Assembly: GCA_963931865.1 (NCBI GenBank)
Contig: OZ007507.1
Location: forward strand, 2,180,913-2,244,912
Source: Axinella damicornis
Taxonomy: Eukaryota; Porifera; Demospongiae; Axinellida; Axinellidae
Reading direction: 5' to 3'
DNA: 64,000 bases
The position numbers and the translations under genes were made by a program. Numbering within the stretch: the stretch's first letter is position 1; each line of letters opens with the position of its first letter. Positions 52,565 through 64,000 of the stretch are shown here, one piece after another. A model generated the notes under the pieces. That model had not been told where the DNA came from. It saw nothing but the letters and a program-made list of their open reading frames with translations, and did not search any database.

Positions 52565-53440
52565 TGGATAGCTATTAGGTAGCCGCTGGTAGCCGCCCCG
52601 GTTATGAGACACGAAACCATACAAGTTAACCAACAAGCTATCAACAGGATGTGTGGTATCGATTTGTACAATGCATGGTAGGCAAAGTTTCAGTCTTTTC
52701 TCTGTACTGTAGTTTGGCTGCATTTTTATCACATACGTTAACGAGGGGCAACCGCACTCCTGGTAGCTGCGATGCAACCCCGGTTGTGACTCGCCGTAGC
52801 GCTCTGGCCGTAGCGCAAGCTAAGTATTGCAATTCGTTCCAATTAACGCACACGCCACGTGGCACCCACGCTCAGTCGATCGCGAGCAATGGCGACCAAA
52901 AGGAAGACAAGGCATTATTACAGCACTCACAACTTAGTCAGCACGGTGAGTTTCGGCATGTAAGCGTCAGTGAACGACAGCGATCACGGCCGTGTGGTCA
53001 GAATCTTCGTGTACCTTGCCTAAGAACGGTACTGCCACCGGAAGTCGAAGAGAGCGCTCGAGCAATGGCGGCCACGGCGAGACAAAAGCGCTCATATCTC
53101 CACCACCAAGGTGAGTTTCAACACCAACTTTTTACATTCAGGTCAGGGCATGATAGCGATCACGGTGGTGTGGTCAGAATCTCTGTTGGCCAATCGTAAG
53201 TACTCAAACATTATATTAATTAATTAATTATATTATTTACGCGGCACAATTTTTCCCCTACCAGGAGTGTAATGAGCCAATTATGAGACAGGGTATGTAT
53301 TATGAGACACCCCAGTTTTTGCTGCAGGGTTTTTCGGAATCCTTGCAACACTACACTAAAATGCTCAAAGCGAATTGCGTAGACCATTCCATGTGCTGTC
53401 TCATAATACCTGCACCTACATGTACCCTCTTATATTATGG
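52565..53440 (+). other. Unit-5-specific insert with two start-exon-like segments
   Basis: Two plus-strand ATG segments end in strong donors: ATGGCGACCAAAAGGAAG... to a GTGAGT at about 52945, and ATGGCGGCCACGGCGAGAC... to a GTGAGT at about 53111. They encode MATKRKTRHYYSTHNLVST and MAATARQKRSYLHHQ. Both are followed by similar text (GTGAGTTTC, then AGCGATCACGG), so a segment is duplicated in tandem with diverged exons. The text after the donors also resembles 35047-35105. Possible alternative first exons of an unseen gene; an open frame also runs 52651-53199. TTATGAGACA repeats flank the insert. Confidence 0.35.
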
Positions 53441-53660
53441 CAACCAGCAGTAAGTTGACCCCATATCGGGTTATCATTGCATGGTTATATCCCCTGCCTT
53501 CCCTCCGTTTCAATTCAAGGAGTGGACATGTAGGGCCAGCTGGATGTTGTGGGTGGATGCCTGGGAGCAAGTATGTTACATCATGTCACAGCAGTGTAGG
53601 GTGAATTAAAAGACAACAATAGGGAATTATTATTCAAACAAAAAAACATTACAGCATGAC

Positions 53661-56600
53661 TCATGGATCTGCGGGAAGCTCTTCTGATCCGCCTAGTTTT
53701 GCAATAATGTGGTTCATAAATTCCACTTTTGCATGTACGACTTGTAGACAGTCTCTGAAGGACATGTTATAGCTCTCTAAGACGGCTCTGCACACGTTAG
53801 CCGCAACACTGTGTTCAAACTGCAGGGAAGTAACACATCAGGATAACAACGGAACACTCCTCATGTTTACACTTTATTGCTGAGCACCTTAGCACGAGGC
53901 AACTAATCGTGCAGAGAAGTCACATCGCATCTGTATATAGCTATATATCCGTCACACTTCCGTCACACTTTAGTTGCACTGGGGCAGTTGCATCGCTGCG
54001 GTTTCCGTGGTCTCGATAGCCATGTGTCGACAGGTGTAGACCTCGCTAATGTCTCCTGGCAATGCTTAGCCATCTTCAACCTCAATTGGGCAACTTTGCA
54101 CAAATTCGAACTAAACTTTGCACGCTGAACTGACCTTCGCACCTTCCTTTTTCTTCCACAGGAAACCACGCCTACTATTACAGATTGTGAGCGTGCGCGA
54201 GGTATACAGACACTGCACATGCGTATTCCTAGTAGTACAACTGCAAGCAGTGTGACTCATTTCTGCAGGTCTACCTGGCTACATAGATGTACTGCATGTG
54301 CAAACCACATCACGTCATACTCAAGAGGCAGTTTAATTAACCCGTTTGCCACAAAAATCATGCATAAGACAGTCTGTTGGGTAGAAGTATGAACAATTCC
54401 CACTATATGGGGCAGTGTTACGGGGTATATTTATATCCTTCAACTTCCTGTGGATAGACCATTTAGCCTGGGGTACAGAGGTCTTTGCAGGACCATTGGA
54501 AGCTCCTGAAGTATGGACCAGAGCGGCCATCGGCCACAATGTCAGAAGGATGCAGCGGTCGGTTTTTAATTATTGCCGGTCCAGGTTTTCACCACGGCCA
54601 GCAAGAGAATGATGAACACACACCTAGTTATGAGATGCAACTCACACGGGGTCCATGCTTGGCCTCCTTGCTGATGTATAGCTTCCTCAGCTGGTCAGCA
54701 AGATCCTGGTCTGCCTCCACAGAGGGAAGGGGGTGGAACTGCTGGGAGACTGACAGTAGAAGCACTTTCAGCTCCTTAACAAAGTTGAACAGCTCACCAG
54801 TGACAGGCCTCTGGAGTTAGGGAAAATGACACCCTGCCTAATTTTGAATCTCTGGAGTCAGTAGAATGGCTAAGGGGCTGCCCTACAACCACAGTTGTAC
54901 CATACATCCCCACTAGCCCAAAGTACAGACTCACAAAGCTGCATGATAGGTTTCACAGTATACTGTAGAGCTACCCATGTATACTGTCCTAGCCACATTA
55001 CACAAGTTGGAGCTGATCAGCCCACAGAAATCACTTCGCCCTTAAGGCATACCCCCCAGCCTCAACCAGGACACTCCTGCTGATTCCCATCCAACAGGGC
55101 ATATTCTGCAACCATCAGTTGTGACATCTTGTGGGTGGGGGGGCTTCACAAATAGCCCCAGACTCTCCACTCTCTGTTTACAGAATACGGCTCCGTGAAA
55201 ATCTACCGAGTGACTGCCATCAACTAAAAAAAACAAAATCAAATATCCAGGACACATACTTCCTCCGCTGCACTTTTCTTTTTCCTTCTCCTCTTGGAGT
55301 CGGCTTGAGTTGTCGGAGTGAGGGACTCCATACACACTGCACACAACAGTACGAGGTGGCTCATTACCTGTGCAACGTTAACAGAACATCAGTGAATCTC
55401 CATGACAACCGTTCACTGCCCTCATACATAGTCCTGTTCTCACAAAATTTGACAAAAGAAAGGGTGAGATCCAGATACATGAGAGATATTTTTTTGTTAG
55501 CAACTATACAATGCTTTTAACCACTAGGCCGCCAGCCACAAGTGGAGAAGAAAGACCTCTAGGATAGGGCCAGGTACCACCCCACCAGGCAACTTATCAC
55601 ATGCCTGCACACAGCTGTCACGATTGATGGTTGTACAGACCACAATGCTAGAGGGATGGCTTTAATCTCCTGCTGGTCGAGTTTCAAAATTCAATTCTTT
55701 ACTCTGGCATGACAAGATGTACTACTCGACCACAAGTGTAGCCAGGAAGTCCTATTCCACACAAACAGGAAGCATCCAAGGGTCTCTGTCACCATGGAGA
55801 TATAATTGCCGGTACTCCAGTACTCCCCTACGGTACATGTAGTAGGGCAAACTCAGAATGATGCCTCAGGTCTTACTCTCATTCGTGGATACTTCAGCAG
55901 ACTCTGATTGCATTGTCCAGCTTGCACCTACATGCAGCTAGCTTCATTCCCAAGCTGCTGGAGGATGGCTTAGCTTGTACTATAGTGCTTGTACTATAGT
56001 GCTTGTACTATAGTGCCAAATCGGGATCAATGATGGTTGATATATGTAGCTGCCACAAGTGTGCTTACAACTTAACCACCATGCAAGGTGGTGCTTCAGG
56101 ACAATCACTTTCTGGCAGGTAAAACTGTTCGTGTAATGAAATGCTTGATCACACAGTGAAGAGAGTCTGACTACCATCTCACACTGACACTCTTGCATAA
56201 AATTGTGCTGACTAACCTCGGTGATGGAGTTTGGAGCACTTCTGTCTTCCCGGCATTGGCTGCAATTGCTCATTTTCGACTGTCATTGGTAGCACTTAAC
56301 ATCACATTATTATGTGTGCATTAATTGACCACAAGTTTTTTTCCATGAGTTGGTAGCAGTTTGCCTAACCAGCTGAAGCAAGAGTTTTGTGCTAACAGCA
56401 ATCGTGAGTTACTTGCTGGAATATCAAGCACGTGATGTGATTTTAATGCTAGAGTCAAGACCAGTATTAATTAGCCAGTAGGCTTCTTTCTGGTCCCCTA
56501 TAGTACACATGGCTTGAGTTACGGTCATATCATGTAACGGGAATAATTTTGAATTTGGTGACATGGCTACTAAATATGGTCATAATGGCAGATCATTTTG

Positions 56601-57937
56601 TTCCCCCTTAAACACATGATGTAACCTTGGCATGTGAGAACTCATAGTAGCGAGCTGTGCCAATCATCAATCAGGATGGAGATGTTTATAATTTAATCAG
56701 CATTGCATGAGCCAGTTATGGCCATCACCTGGATACACCATGAGATATATGCTGTGGGTGAGTTAAAAAAAGGGTTGCGCTACAAAACACCAAACAAAAG
56801 AGTTGCATTAACAAAAGAGTTGAAAGTGATGACTGTTAGACTGTTAGGGGGCTCAGGGGGTTCAAAGGGGGAAACAGAGACTGGGATTGTATGGGGTTTG
56901 GATTTAGAACAGTAGCTCCTTCCTCCTCTGCCACCATCTCAGTATTTCCGCCTGTTTATTAAAATTTCAGGGACTCAAAATTCATGAGATGCCTATACCA
57001 GCTTGCTGTAGCACAGTGGCAATTTGCTAGTGTCAAGGGTTAAAGATTTCTTTGCAGTGTGGCCAATACAGAAGTACAGCAGATCTGACCTGCACAAACA
57101 TGACATAACGCTCCAGGTCCATTTTGGACTGCATCAGAAGAGTGTAGGGGTGGATGGGTGTCGGTGAGGGATCGAGGTGGTCTGTAGGGGGAAGCAGTAC
57201 TTGATTTGAAACGCCTTGACATCATGTCATGTGAACTGACAAGGAATGCAGTAGGGACTTGATGTTTGACGCTCGAGCCCGGCAGGTCAGAAATTTTCCA
57301 TAATCGTTTAAGTCCCAGTGTGCTGTTAGGGGCGAAAATTGTGCAGATTCAGAGAGGAGAGTGAACATCGAAGACAACAGATATCGCCGCTGGGTGCTAT
57401 AGTAAGCTTGTGTGATATTAAGGAAAGAAATGATGTGACTTTTTCCTTTTTTTACCAGCCACCTGGGTCTATTTTGCGATTAAGCTAGCTTGAGCAACAA
57501 AACATCAAGTTGGTCTGGCCTCATCAGAATAGTGATTGAAAATGTTGGGAAAACTGTTTTTCTATACTCTCTGGCTATAGTGTACATAAGGACTATAGTC
57601 CCCATATATCAGGGGCCCAAAGGTGTCCACAACTGAGACGCTCCACTGCATACACGATTCAGTTTCACATTCATGATGCATCTCTACCTTCCTGGGGATT
57701 ACTGGATGATGCATACTGCATGAGACTGGTCCGTAGATCTTCAGGCACTCCTGCAATTCTCGATTTAGCAGCTATGTGTTTGCGTGGATGTGTGGATGTG
57801 TGAGTGTGTGTGGATGTGTGAGTGTGTGCGTGTGTATGTGTGTGTGTGTATGTGTGCATGTGTGTGTGTGTGCATGTGTGTGTGTGCATGTGTGTGTGTG
57901 TGCGTTGTGTGCGTGCGTGTGTGTGCGTGTGTGTGTG

Positions 57938-57969
<32 letters not shown>

Positions 57970-60900
57970 AACATATGTATGCGTGTGCGTGTGCATGCAA
58001 GACAGGAATTAATCACACAAGTAGCAGTAGCCACAGTAACAGCATGTGACCTACGTACTCTCTAGCATCTTAAGTATCTCCTTCAGCTTCTCCACCACCG
58101 AGGTAGCTCCAGCCATGGTGACCTGCTCAGTCACAGAGAGCATTGTCAGGAGGATCCAGCCATGAGACTCACACAGAAAGGTGTACCCAAGACAGGGAGG
58201 GGGGCTCTGGATGGGAAGCTTAGGGTGGAGGGGAAGGAGGAAGTAGAAATACAAGTTAAAACAGAGCAACATATGCATACAAAATTTACTTCTCGTCTGA
58301 TAACCGCTAACGTCTGCAGTAATTAACATGCAAGTCCAGTGAAACACCAGCCAGTTTCAAACCAGGACGTACAAGCTCACTTTCCACAGTATTGAACACG
58401 TGATGCCACGGCCTAGTGCATGCAAGTTAATTATTGGCACAACGGCCAAATAAATAGAAAAACGAATAACTTCGAAAGTTGCAACCTTTGTCTATGTCCA
58501 GAGTAGAGTCAGACTCGGAATCTTTCTGTACCACCAACAAAATAATGGTTGCTAGGCAACTCACGAGCGTTCCCTTCCTCTGTCGCAGGATGAGGATCCC
58601 CACGTGCTGATCCAGTAGGTTAATGCACTTGCTGAAGTCCCTGATCCTCTGGCCCAGGGACGAGGCCACACCCTCCTCACTGCTTGTCCCCGATGGGTCA
58701 CTCTTGCCGGACGGAGAAGGCGGAGGTCTCTTGTTGCCAGAGCGGGCACCAGTGAAGAGGACAGCCTCTCTTATGCACTGCACCAAAACTACACGCACCC
58801 TCAGCCACAAACACTGTACAGTGGGCAAGAGAGAACCCCCAATGCTCATGACCTACATCGAGTTCTTACATGAAGTTGTTATGTACCATTGCTATGGTTA
58901 CATGCCCCTCCTCCTTCACTGAACAGACAATAATACAGCATGCACAATGAGATAGCTGCGCCTACCGATTTACAGCTGCAGCGATGTCAGCAAACGAGAT
59001 ACTGTAAGTTGTGCCAGTAATGTTAGAAACAGAGTGTGGTCAAGTAGTATAAATTAGAAACAGGACTTTCACGCAGCTTTTCTCAGCCTCTCGAGTGGAT
59101 CTCTGGTCTGTGAGTTATGTAGACGCTATTATTTTCTGAATTCTGACACTTCTATCCTGAACTATAAGCCTTCAACAAGGCCTTCGTTGCTGAAAGTGCT
59201 GATTTTGTGCTCCACAGACAGACAGACAAAAACAATCACTTAACCCCCTGCTGCGCATGCGCACGGGGTATATAATTATAACGCCTAATAGTTCTTATCA
59301 CCTTAGTTAGATGACGGCAAATACTGTCATTGGTTGGTCAGGTTGACAGCAAAATCATGTGCACACTCAAGTGCACATACGTATCCCATTCACAATGGGA
59401 TTACTGGAGATTACTGGAGATTACTATGGACAAACTTTGACCATATGGCAGGGGTCAGGGCTGTATGTATGGTGTGCACTGGCTGGCTTTAGGGGTCAGA
59501 GCATCATCAGTAGCATTCTCGTCCTAGGAATACATTGTACGTATCTGCATTGTGGATTGTGCCTCACTCTGCATGCCCGGCCACGTGTTTGTGAGTAACA
59601 TTCTGAGCTGTGAAGATGTTGGCTACTCACTCTTTGACTCCACATGTAGCTGCTCTAGCTCTGCAAGCCCTGAAGGCATTGCACATTGCCTCGTTCCCAG
59701 GCCCAGGTGCGTGAAGCTGTGAAATCAAGATGTTGACTACACCCACTGTTTAAGTTCATATGTAGCTGCTAGCTCTGAAAGCCCTGAAGGCTAATTGCTC
59801 GTCCCCCAATCTCCAAGGTTATGCCATCCTAGTGGCTAGTAAATTCAAGCCGTAAACTGCAACAACCCTATGCATGACCAGCACATACATATGTATATAC
59901 ATCGTGAGAATTAATCCCCGATTCAGAGCCTCACGCTAATGCGCTCAGCAATAGACATCTACCTCATACCCAGACATCCCCTCATACCCGGGTATCCCAC
60001 ATCAACCATATCGGTTCTGAACCAGTCAATTCAGCCATTGTTACATGGTGGCCTTAGCCGGCGCTCTTAGGTTGATTGATCGTTGAAAACAGATTCCAGT
60101 CCATTGTGGGTTACAATTGACTGTGCCCTCCAATGGCAATGGTCGATCACTGAACCGCAATGGGATCAGGTACACCCACACAATGCCATGGACTTCTCTT
60201 ACACAACACGAGTCATTTCAGCAGATTGCCTGGGTATAAATACTGGTCACAGCCAGAAAACCAGACTAGTATATAGGTACGCAACTGTTAAGGTAATGAC
60301 TAGATGTAGCCAATAGCAATACAGCCGTAACAGAATAAAGCCATGGGATGTAAACTGAGCAGTGCAGAGAGAGAACCCACTGCCAGGTCAAAAGAAATTG
60401 ATCGTACACTTAAAGAAGAGAGAAGGTCAATCCGACGTACAAGGGATTTTCTGCTTGTGGGACCCTCCGGTGCTGGTAAGACCACCGTTGCTAAGAACCT
60501 TCGGATGCAGCTTGAACCACTCTCAAGAGAGGAGAGAGAGAAAAGCAAGATGGAAATTTATCGGCAAGTGGTTGACGACATGCAGGCTATTCTGGGCTCG
60601 ATGAATCGACTAGACATTCCTTTCAAAAGCACGGATAGGCTGACAGATGCAGAGAGACTGGCCGAGATTGCAAAACAGCCAGAGATCACATTCTCTCCAG
60701 AACTGGTAATTCTTCTGCAGCAGCTGTGGTCGGATGCTGCAGTACAAGCAGCCATCACCCGAGTTGGAGACTCTGAGCCAGGCACGCAAGTCTATGGGCA
60801 CTTCTTCCACTCCCTGGAGCGACTGGGTACCCCCGACTACTGTCCCAGCGATGAAGACATCTTGAGGACGAGGACTAAACACACCTCCGATGTGTCAGAA

Positions 60901-63684
60901 ATATCCTGGACTCAGCGCCACCAATCTGGCAAGACTACAATGTGGAAAACTAGCGAACTTAATGGAAACATCCCAAAGGTTACTACACTGCTACAAAAAT
61001 ACTTGGCCAACTCAAAAGGTTTCGTCATCCTCGTCGTCTCACTTTCCGATTATGATCGCACAATCACTTACCCAGATGGTACAGCAAAGAGCTATATCAC
61101 AGAGTGTATTTCACTCTATGAACAGCTGAACGAGGACTGTGCCTACTCTGCAGTGCTCTTCAATAAGTACGATATCTTCGTAGACAAGATAGCTGCTGTT
61201 CCCTTGGAGACGATCTTTCCGGAGTACACAGGACCACATTCACCGCAATGTGCTATGGATTACATCATGCATATGTTTCATTCGGTTCAACTGAGTGGCC
61301 ACACAGGGGTGTTACACAAGATCTCGGCAACCAACCCGGGGAGTGTGTTACACGCCATAACCGACTTCATCACAAGGAAGGAGCTGACAAAGTTTGGAAT
61401 CCTTTAGCCAAGCTATATGATAAATGCCATTGACGATACTGTGTTAGCAGTATAGCAACCCCTTCCCACAATACCGCCTCCAGCTAATACTGATCTGTAA
61501 AGTTGCTCTGAACATGTTGTATTGAAATTCTTTGGGAGTACTCCTACTGCCTAGCTGATAAGTCTGCATATTTAGGGGTCTCTTGGTTGGCTAGTAGAAT
61601 TTATGGGAACGAGGGTTCTTTAATTCGAACCTGAATTTCAGCAAATGTTCATCAAAATTGCCACCAATGTGAGTTTCAGCACCACGTTTGGGTCACTGCA
61701 CAACAGCAACCACCACGGTGGACTCAGGATGCTTTTAGGCCACTCCTAAGTAGTTGAACGTTATCAAGCCCAGCTGAGGTGGACGTGATCTCCGATCAGG
61801 GAGCACCAGCTGAGGTGGGCGCGATTGGAGTACAACAGCAGCAGCTGAGACGGATGTGATCACATCGGGGAGCACCAGCTGAGGTGGACGCAATCAGGGT
61901 ACAACAGCTGCATGAAGCCAACTCAATAGGGGAGCAGCTACAACAAGCGCCGGACTGCAAATGCAGGGAAGTAGCTGAGCGAGCGAAGCGAGTGAAGCTA
62001 CATATACTTGTATCAATTACATTACGCAACACGATTTTTCGTAATCTGTACAGTGTTGCTGTGCCATGATGAAGACTACAACCCTGTAGTCGAAACACAA
62101 TTTTGATAAACATTTGCTGAAAATTCATGTTGTGAGTTATCACTCTGTGAGGTAATAGGCTCTCCAGAGTCACATATCATAACTTTGCCATCACTAGCCA
62201 GCACCATACTCCAACACAAAAATACAAACCTCCAAGTCAAAGGAGATCTTCACTTCGATGTCTGACAATCGGCTAAAAAAAAAGAGGGACGAAATACAGT
62301 CGTTACATTTGCATGCTGTCCCCTGTTAGATGACATACATACTAACAGAGAATGGTCAGCCATCCCCAGTTAGTGGATCATACAGCAAGGTTGAATATGT
62401 TCCTACCTTCTTGAAGGGCTCCAGTCATCTAATACTTTCAAGTCTCGGCTATCCACTAGTCTGGAACAGTACGCTGGGGGTCAGGTAACAATCAGTATGC
62501 TGGGGGTCAGGTAACAATCAGTATGCTGGGGGTCAGGTAACAATCAGTATGCTGGGGGTCAGGTAACAATCATATGCTGGGGGTCAGGTAACAATCAGTA
62601 CGCTGGGGGTCAGGTAACAATCAGTATGCTGGGGGTCAGGTAACAATCAGTATGCTGGGGGTCAGGTAGCAATCAGTATGCTGGGGGTCAGGTAACAATC
62701 ATATGCTGGGGGTCAGGTAACAATCATATGCTGGGGGTCAGGTAACAATCAGTACGCTGGGGGTCAGGTAACAATCATATGCTGGGGGTCAGGTAACAAT
62801 CAGTACGCTGGGGGTCAGGTAACAATCATATGCTGGGGGTCAGGTAACAATCATATGCTGGGGGTCAGGTAGCAATCATATGCTGGGGGTCAGGTAACAA
62901 TCATATGCTGGGGGTCAGGTAACAATCATATGCTGGGGGTCAGGTAACAATCATATGCTGGGGGTCAGGTAGCAATCAGTGAGCTACATGTAAACGATTC
63001 AAGTCACAGTGATCGCTTATCTGTGCTGGTAGCATTTCTAAATCCCTCAATTGTATGGTCAGCTTATATAAACTGATCCTCCCTCCCTCTCTCCTTCCTC
63101 CCTCCCTTCTCTCCCTCCCTTCCCTTCCTCCCTCCTTTCCTCTCACTCACCCTTCTCATTCTCTCTCATACTAACGCCCCTGCTCATTTGCTCATTCTCC
63201 CTCCTCTCCTCACTGACTCCCTCCCCCCTTCCTCTCCCTTCTCCCTCATTTTCTTCCCCCCCCCCCCATCTTCTATCATCTTCTTCTCCTTCTTCCTCCC
63301 CCCCCCCCCCCCCCCCCCCACTTCTCCTTCTCCCTCCCTCCTCCCCCTCCCAACGGACCACTGCACAACATACCTTGTAGGTTAGAACTGCTGTATGGCA
63401 TTCCTGAGAACCATTCCTTCCCAAAGAACTCTCTCCCTCTCTCAGTACTGCACGAATGAGATAAGTAGCTAATGAAGTTGTGTCACATACCTGTAATATC
63501 ATACTCTTGGGGAGGTGGGAGGAGGGAAGGGGGGAGAGGAGGGGAGGGGGGAGAGGAGGGCAGGGGGGAGGAGCGGTTACCTGTGCACCAGAGTGACGAG
63601 CTCCAGGAGATTCAGGTCAACCAGAACACAGGCAAAGTTGAGCGAGTGTGAGATACGGTCACGCAGTGCAACAAACTCCATGAT
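53661..63684 (-). CDS. U-V gene, copy B: ten 3'-terminal exons of an unidentified protein
   Basis: Same exon chain as copy A with identical lengths and phases: 63581-63684, 63374-63447, 62407-62455, 62230-62272, 58565-58813, 58059-58167, 57090-57181, 55260-55367, 54646-54810 and 53661-53819 (stop). All frames are open. Visible differences include Asp for Glu in ADQ(D)LADQ and SSEEGVAS for SSEEGVAT. The basic cluster SKRRRKKKSAAEE is conserved. Introns carry G-alpha copy 2 (antisense), the (TG)n array and the 20-unit minisatellite. Upstream exons lie beyond the window. Confidence 0.75.
55368..57089. other. Intron of U-V copy B
   Basis: Mostly homologous to 28971-30477. Contains an insertion of about 265 bp at 56690-56955 absent from copy A, flanked by GTTTAT-like repeats, with a 70-codon plus frame (56703-56915) of unknown nature. 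Confidence 0.45.
57780..57970. repeat. (TG)n microsatellite, copy B
   Basis: Counterpart of 31146-31338 with a shorter pure TG tract and extra GCG interruptions. Confidence 0.97.
58917..59277. repeat. Dispersed repeat, copy 3
   Basis: Almost identical to 32285-32645 by descent from the unit duplication; related to 8640-8970. Confidence 0.7.
59280..60230. other. Upstream region of G-alpha copy 2
   Basis: Nearly identical to 32650-33600 with scattered substitutions and short indels. No gene seen. Confidence 0.4.
60235..60242 (+). promoter_or_regulatory. TATA box candidate of G-alpha copy 2
   Basis: TATAAATA 108 bases before the start codon, as in copy 1, although a short deletion lies farther upstream. 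Confidence 0.5.
60343..61407 (+). CDS. Divergent heterotrimeric G-protein alpha subunit, intronless, copy 2
   Basis: 354 codons, identical in protein to the copy at 33719 except that Leu35 is deleted (RRTR-DFLLVG instead of RRTRLDFLLVG), an in-frame 3-base loss before the P-loop strand. The other base differences I see in the frame are silent (for example GAC/GAT in STDRL and ACG/ACA in GHTGV). It keeps MGC, GPSGAGKT, RTRTKHTS, NKYD and SATN and shares the missing DVGGQ switch II. It lies antisense in the large intron of U-V copy B. Same inferred role: nucleotide-binding, membrane-anchored signalling protein with altered GTPase chemistry. Confidence 0.9.
   Translation: MGCKLSSAEREPTARSKEIDRTLKEERRSIRRTRDFLLVGPSGAGKTTVAKNLRMQLEPLSREEREKSKMEIYRQVVDDMQAILGSMNRLDIPFKSTDRLTDAERLAEIAKQPEITFSPELVILLQQLWSDAAVQAAITRVGDSEPGTQVYGHFFHSLERLGTPDYCPSDEDILRTRTKHTSDVSEISWTQRHQSGKTTMWKTSELNGNIPKVTTLLQKYLANSKGFVILVVSLSDYDRTITYPDGTAKSYITECISLYEQLNEDCAYSAVLFNKYDIFVDKIAAVPLETIFPEYTGPHSPQCAMDYIMHMFHSVQLSGHTGVLHKISATNPGSVLHAITDFITRKELTKFGIL
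61629..62132. mobile_element. Inverted-repeat element with internal tandem repeats, copy B
   Basis: Counterpart of 35008-35515, with AACCTGAATTTCAGCAAATG at the left and CATTTGCTGAAAATTCATGTT at the right. The right end has diverged by small changes. Confidence 0.75.
62462..62985. repeat. Minisatellite GCTGGGGGTCAGGTAACAAT, about 20 units
   Basis: Expanded counterpart of 35848-36085 (nine units). The extra length accounts for most of the change in offset between units 3 and 5 on either side of it (26.63 to 26.89 kb). Confidence 0.95.
63079..63360. repeat. Pyrimidine tract, copy B
   Basis: Counterpart of 36175-36470 with a shorter C run. Confidence 0.9.
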
Positions 63685-63723
63685 CTGCAAGACAACGTTA
63701 CAGTACGACAAAGCGCATACTGG

Positions 63724-64000
63724 TAGAGCTGCAATGATATATCGATATCGCGATACATCGCGATGATAAGTCAAGCGATACAATAATCGTCAGCTAAACG
63801 CGAAATCGATATATCACGTGACTGTACGTGAAGGCACGTGCTGAACCTCGCGGTAAAAATTATTGCGTGTTTCAGCTAGTTTGCGTGTTTACAGGTAGTT
63901 TTTGCTGGTTACTATACTGTAGTTTGAAGTTATTGTAGCTAGCTCATCGATCTGAGGTGAGAGCGATGGCTAAATGCGATAGTTCCGAGCGAAGAGTCGG
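63724..64000. mobile_element. hAT-type element, copy B, cut by window end
   Basis: Starts TAGAGCTGCAATGATATATC after CATACTGG (63716-63723), as at 36830. The right end is outside the window. Confidence 0.85.

Larger units (their letters stand above)
45268..64000. repeat. Tandem unit 5 (modules R-S-K-U-V), most complete
   Basis: Runs off the right end of the window. All K-R exons have open frames and compatible phases, U-V exons are intact, and G-alpha copy 2 is intact. Insertions specific to this unit are 46842-47787, 49065-49714, 50640-51172 and about 52565-53440. Confidence 0.88.

Noticed and set aside
62462..62985. CRISPR-like array of about 20 direct repeats
   Set aside because: Repeats are contiguous without unique spacers, in a eukaryotic intron; it is a minisatellite.

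Overview
The window is nuclear DNA from a eukaryote with GT-AG introns. Best guess is a marine invertebrate, possibly a sponge: it holds a metazoan-type heterotrimeric G-protein alpha relative, short phase-consistent introns, very many small inverted-repeat transposons, long G/C homopolymers and one 200-N scaffold gap (37671-37870). I see no bacterial operons, rRNA, tRNA or CRISPR. The taxon is inferred, not proven.

Most of the window is one locus repeated head to tail about five times. The module reads left to right R-S-K-U-V. Unit 1 (about 3.3-10.4 kb) has R-S-K; unit 2 (11.77-21.01 kb) has R-S-K-U; unit 3 (21.99-37.36 kb) has R-S-K-U-V; unit 4 (37.87-43.7 kb, just after the gap) has S-K-U; unit 5 (45.27-64.0 kb, running off the end) is the most complete. 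K and R are minus-strand exons that I infer to be the 5' and 3' parts of one gene. Its product is a tyrosine-motif-rich, SH3-ligand-containing cytoplasmic protein, partly encoded by repeated 81-base phase-1 exons. U and V are the last ten exons of a second minus-strand gene, which I cannot name. A long intron of that gene contains a single-exon G-alpha-like gene on the opposite strand. Units 3 and 5 keep an intact U-V chain and an intact G-alpha ORF. U in units 2 and 4 is broken, K in unit 4 is frameshifted, and R in unit 1 is split by a transposon.

The rest is mobile and repetitive DNA. Because the units are paralogous, many insertions can be compared with an unoccupied site in another unit, so ends and target-site duplications can be read directly: TA duplications with CCGT ends (Tc1/mariner type), 8 bp (hAT type), 9 bp (one palindrome), 5 bp (G-run CAGGGGCGG elements), 3 bp (CACAG ends) and TTAA-flanked. 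One damaged DDE transposase is present, itself carrying a nested 261-bp insertion. Several minisatellites differ in copy number between units.

If the units are real, this is a young tandem expansion of signalling genes (a G-alpha relative plus phosphotyrosine-scaffold-like proteins). The alternative is that part of the repetition is two haplotypes placed side by side by the assembler; the gap near one junction keeps that open.
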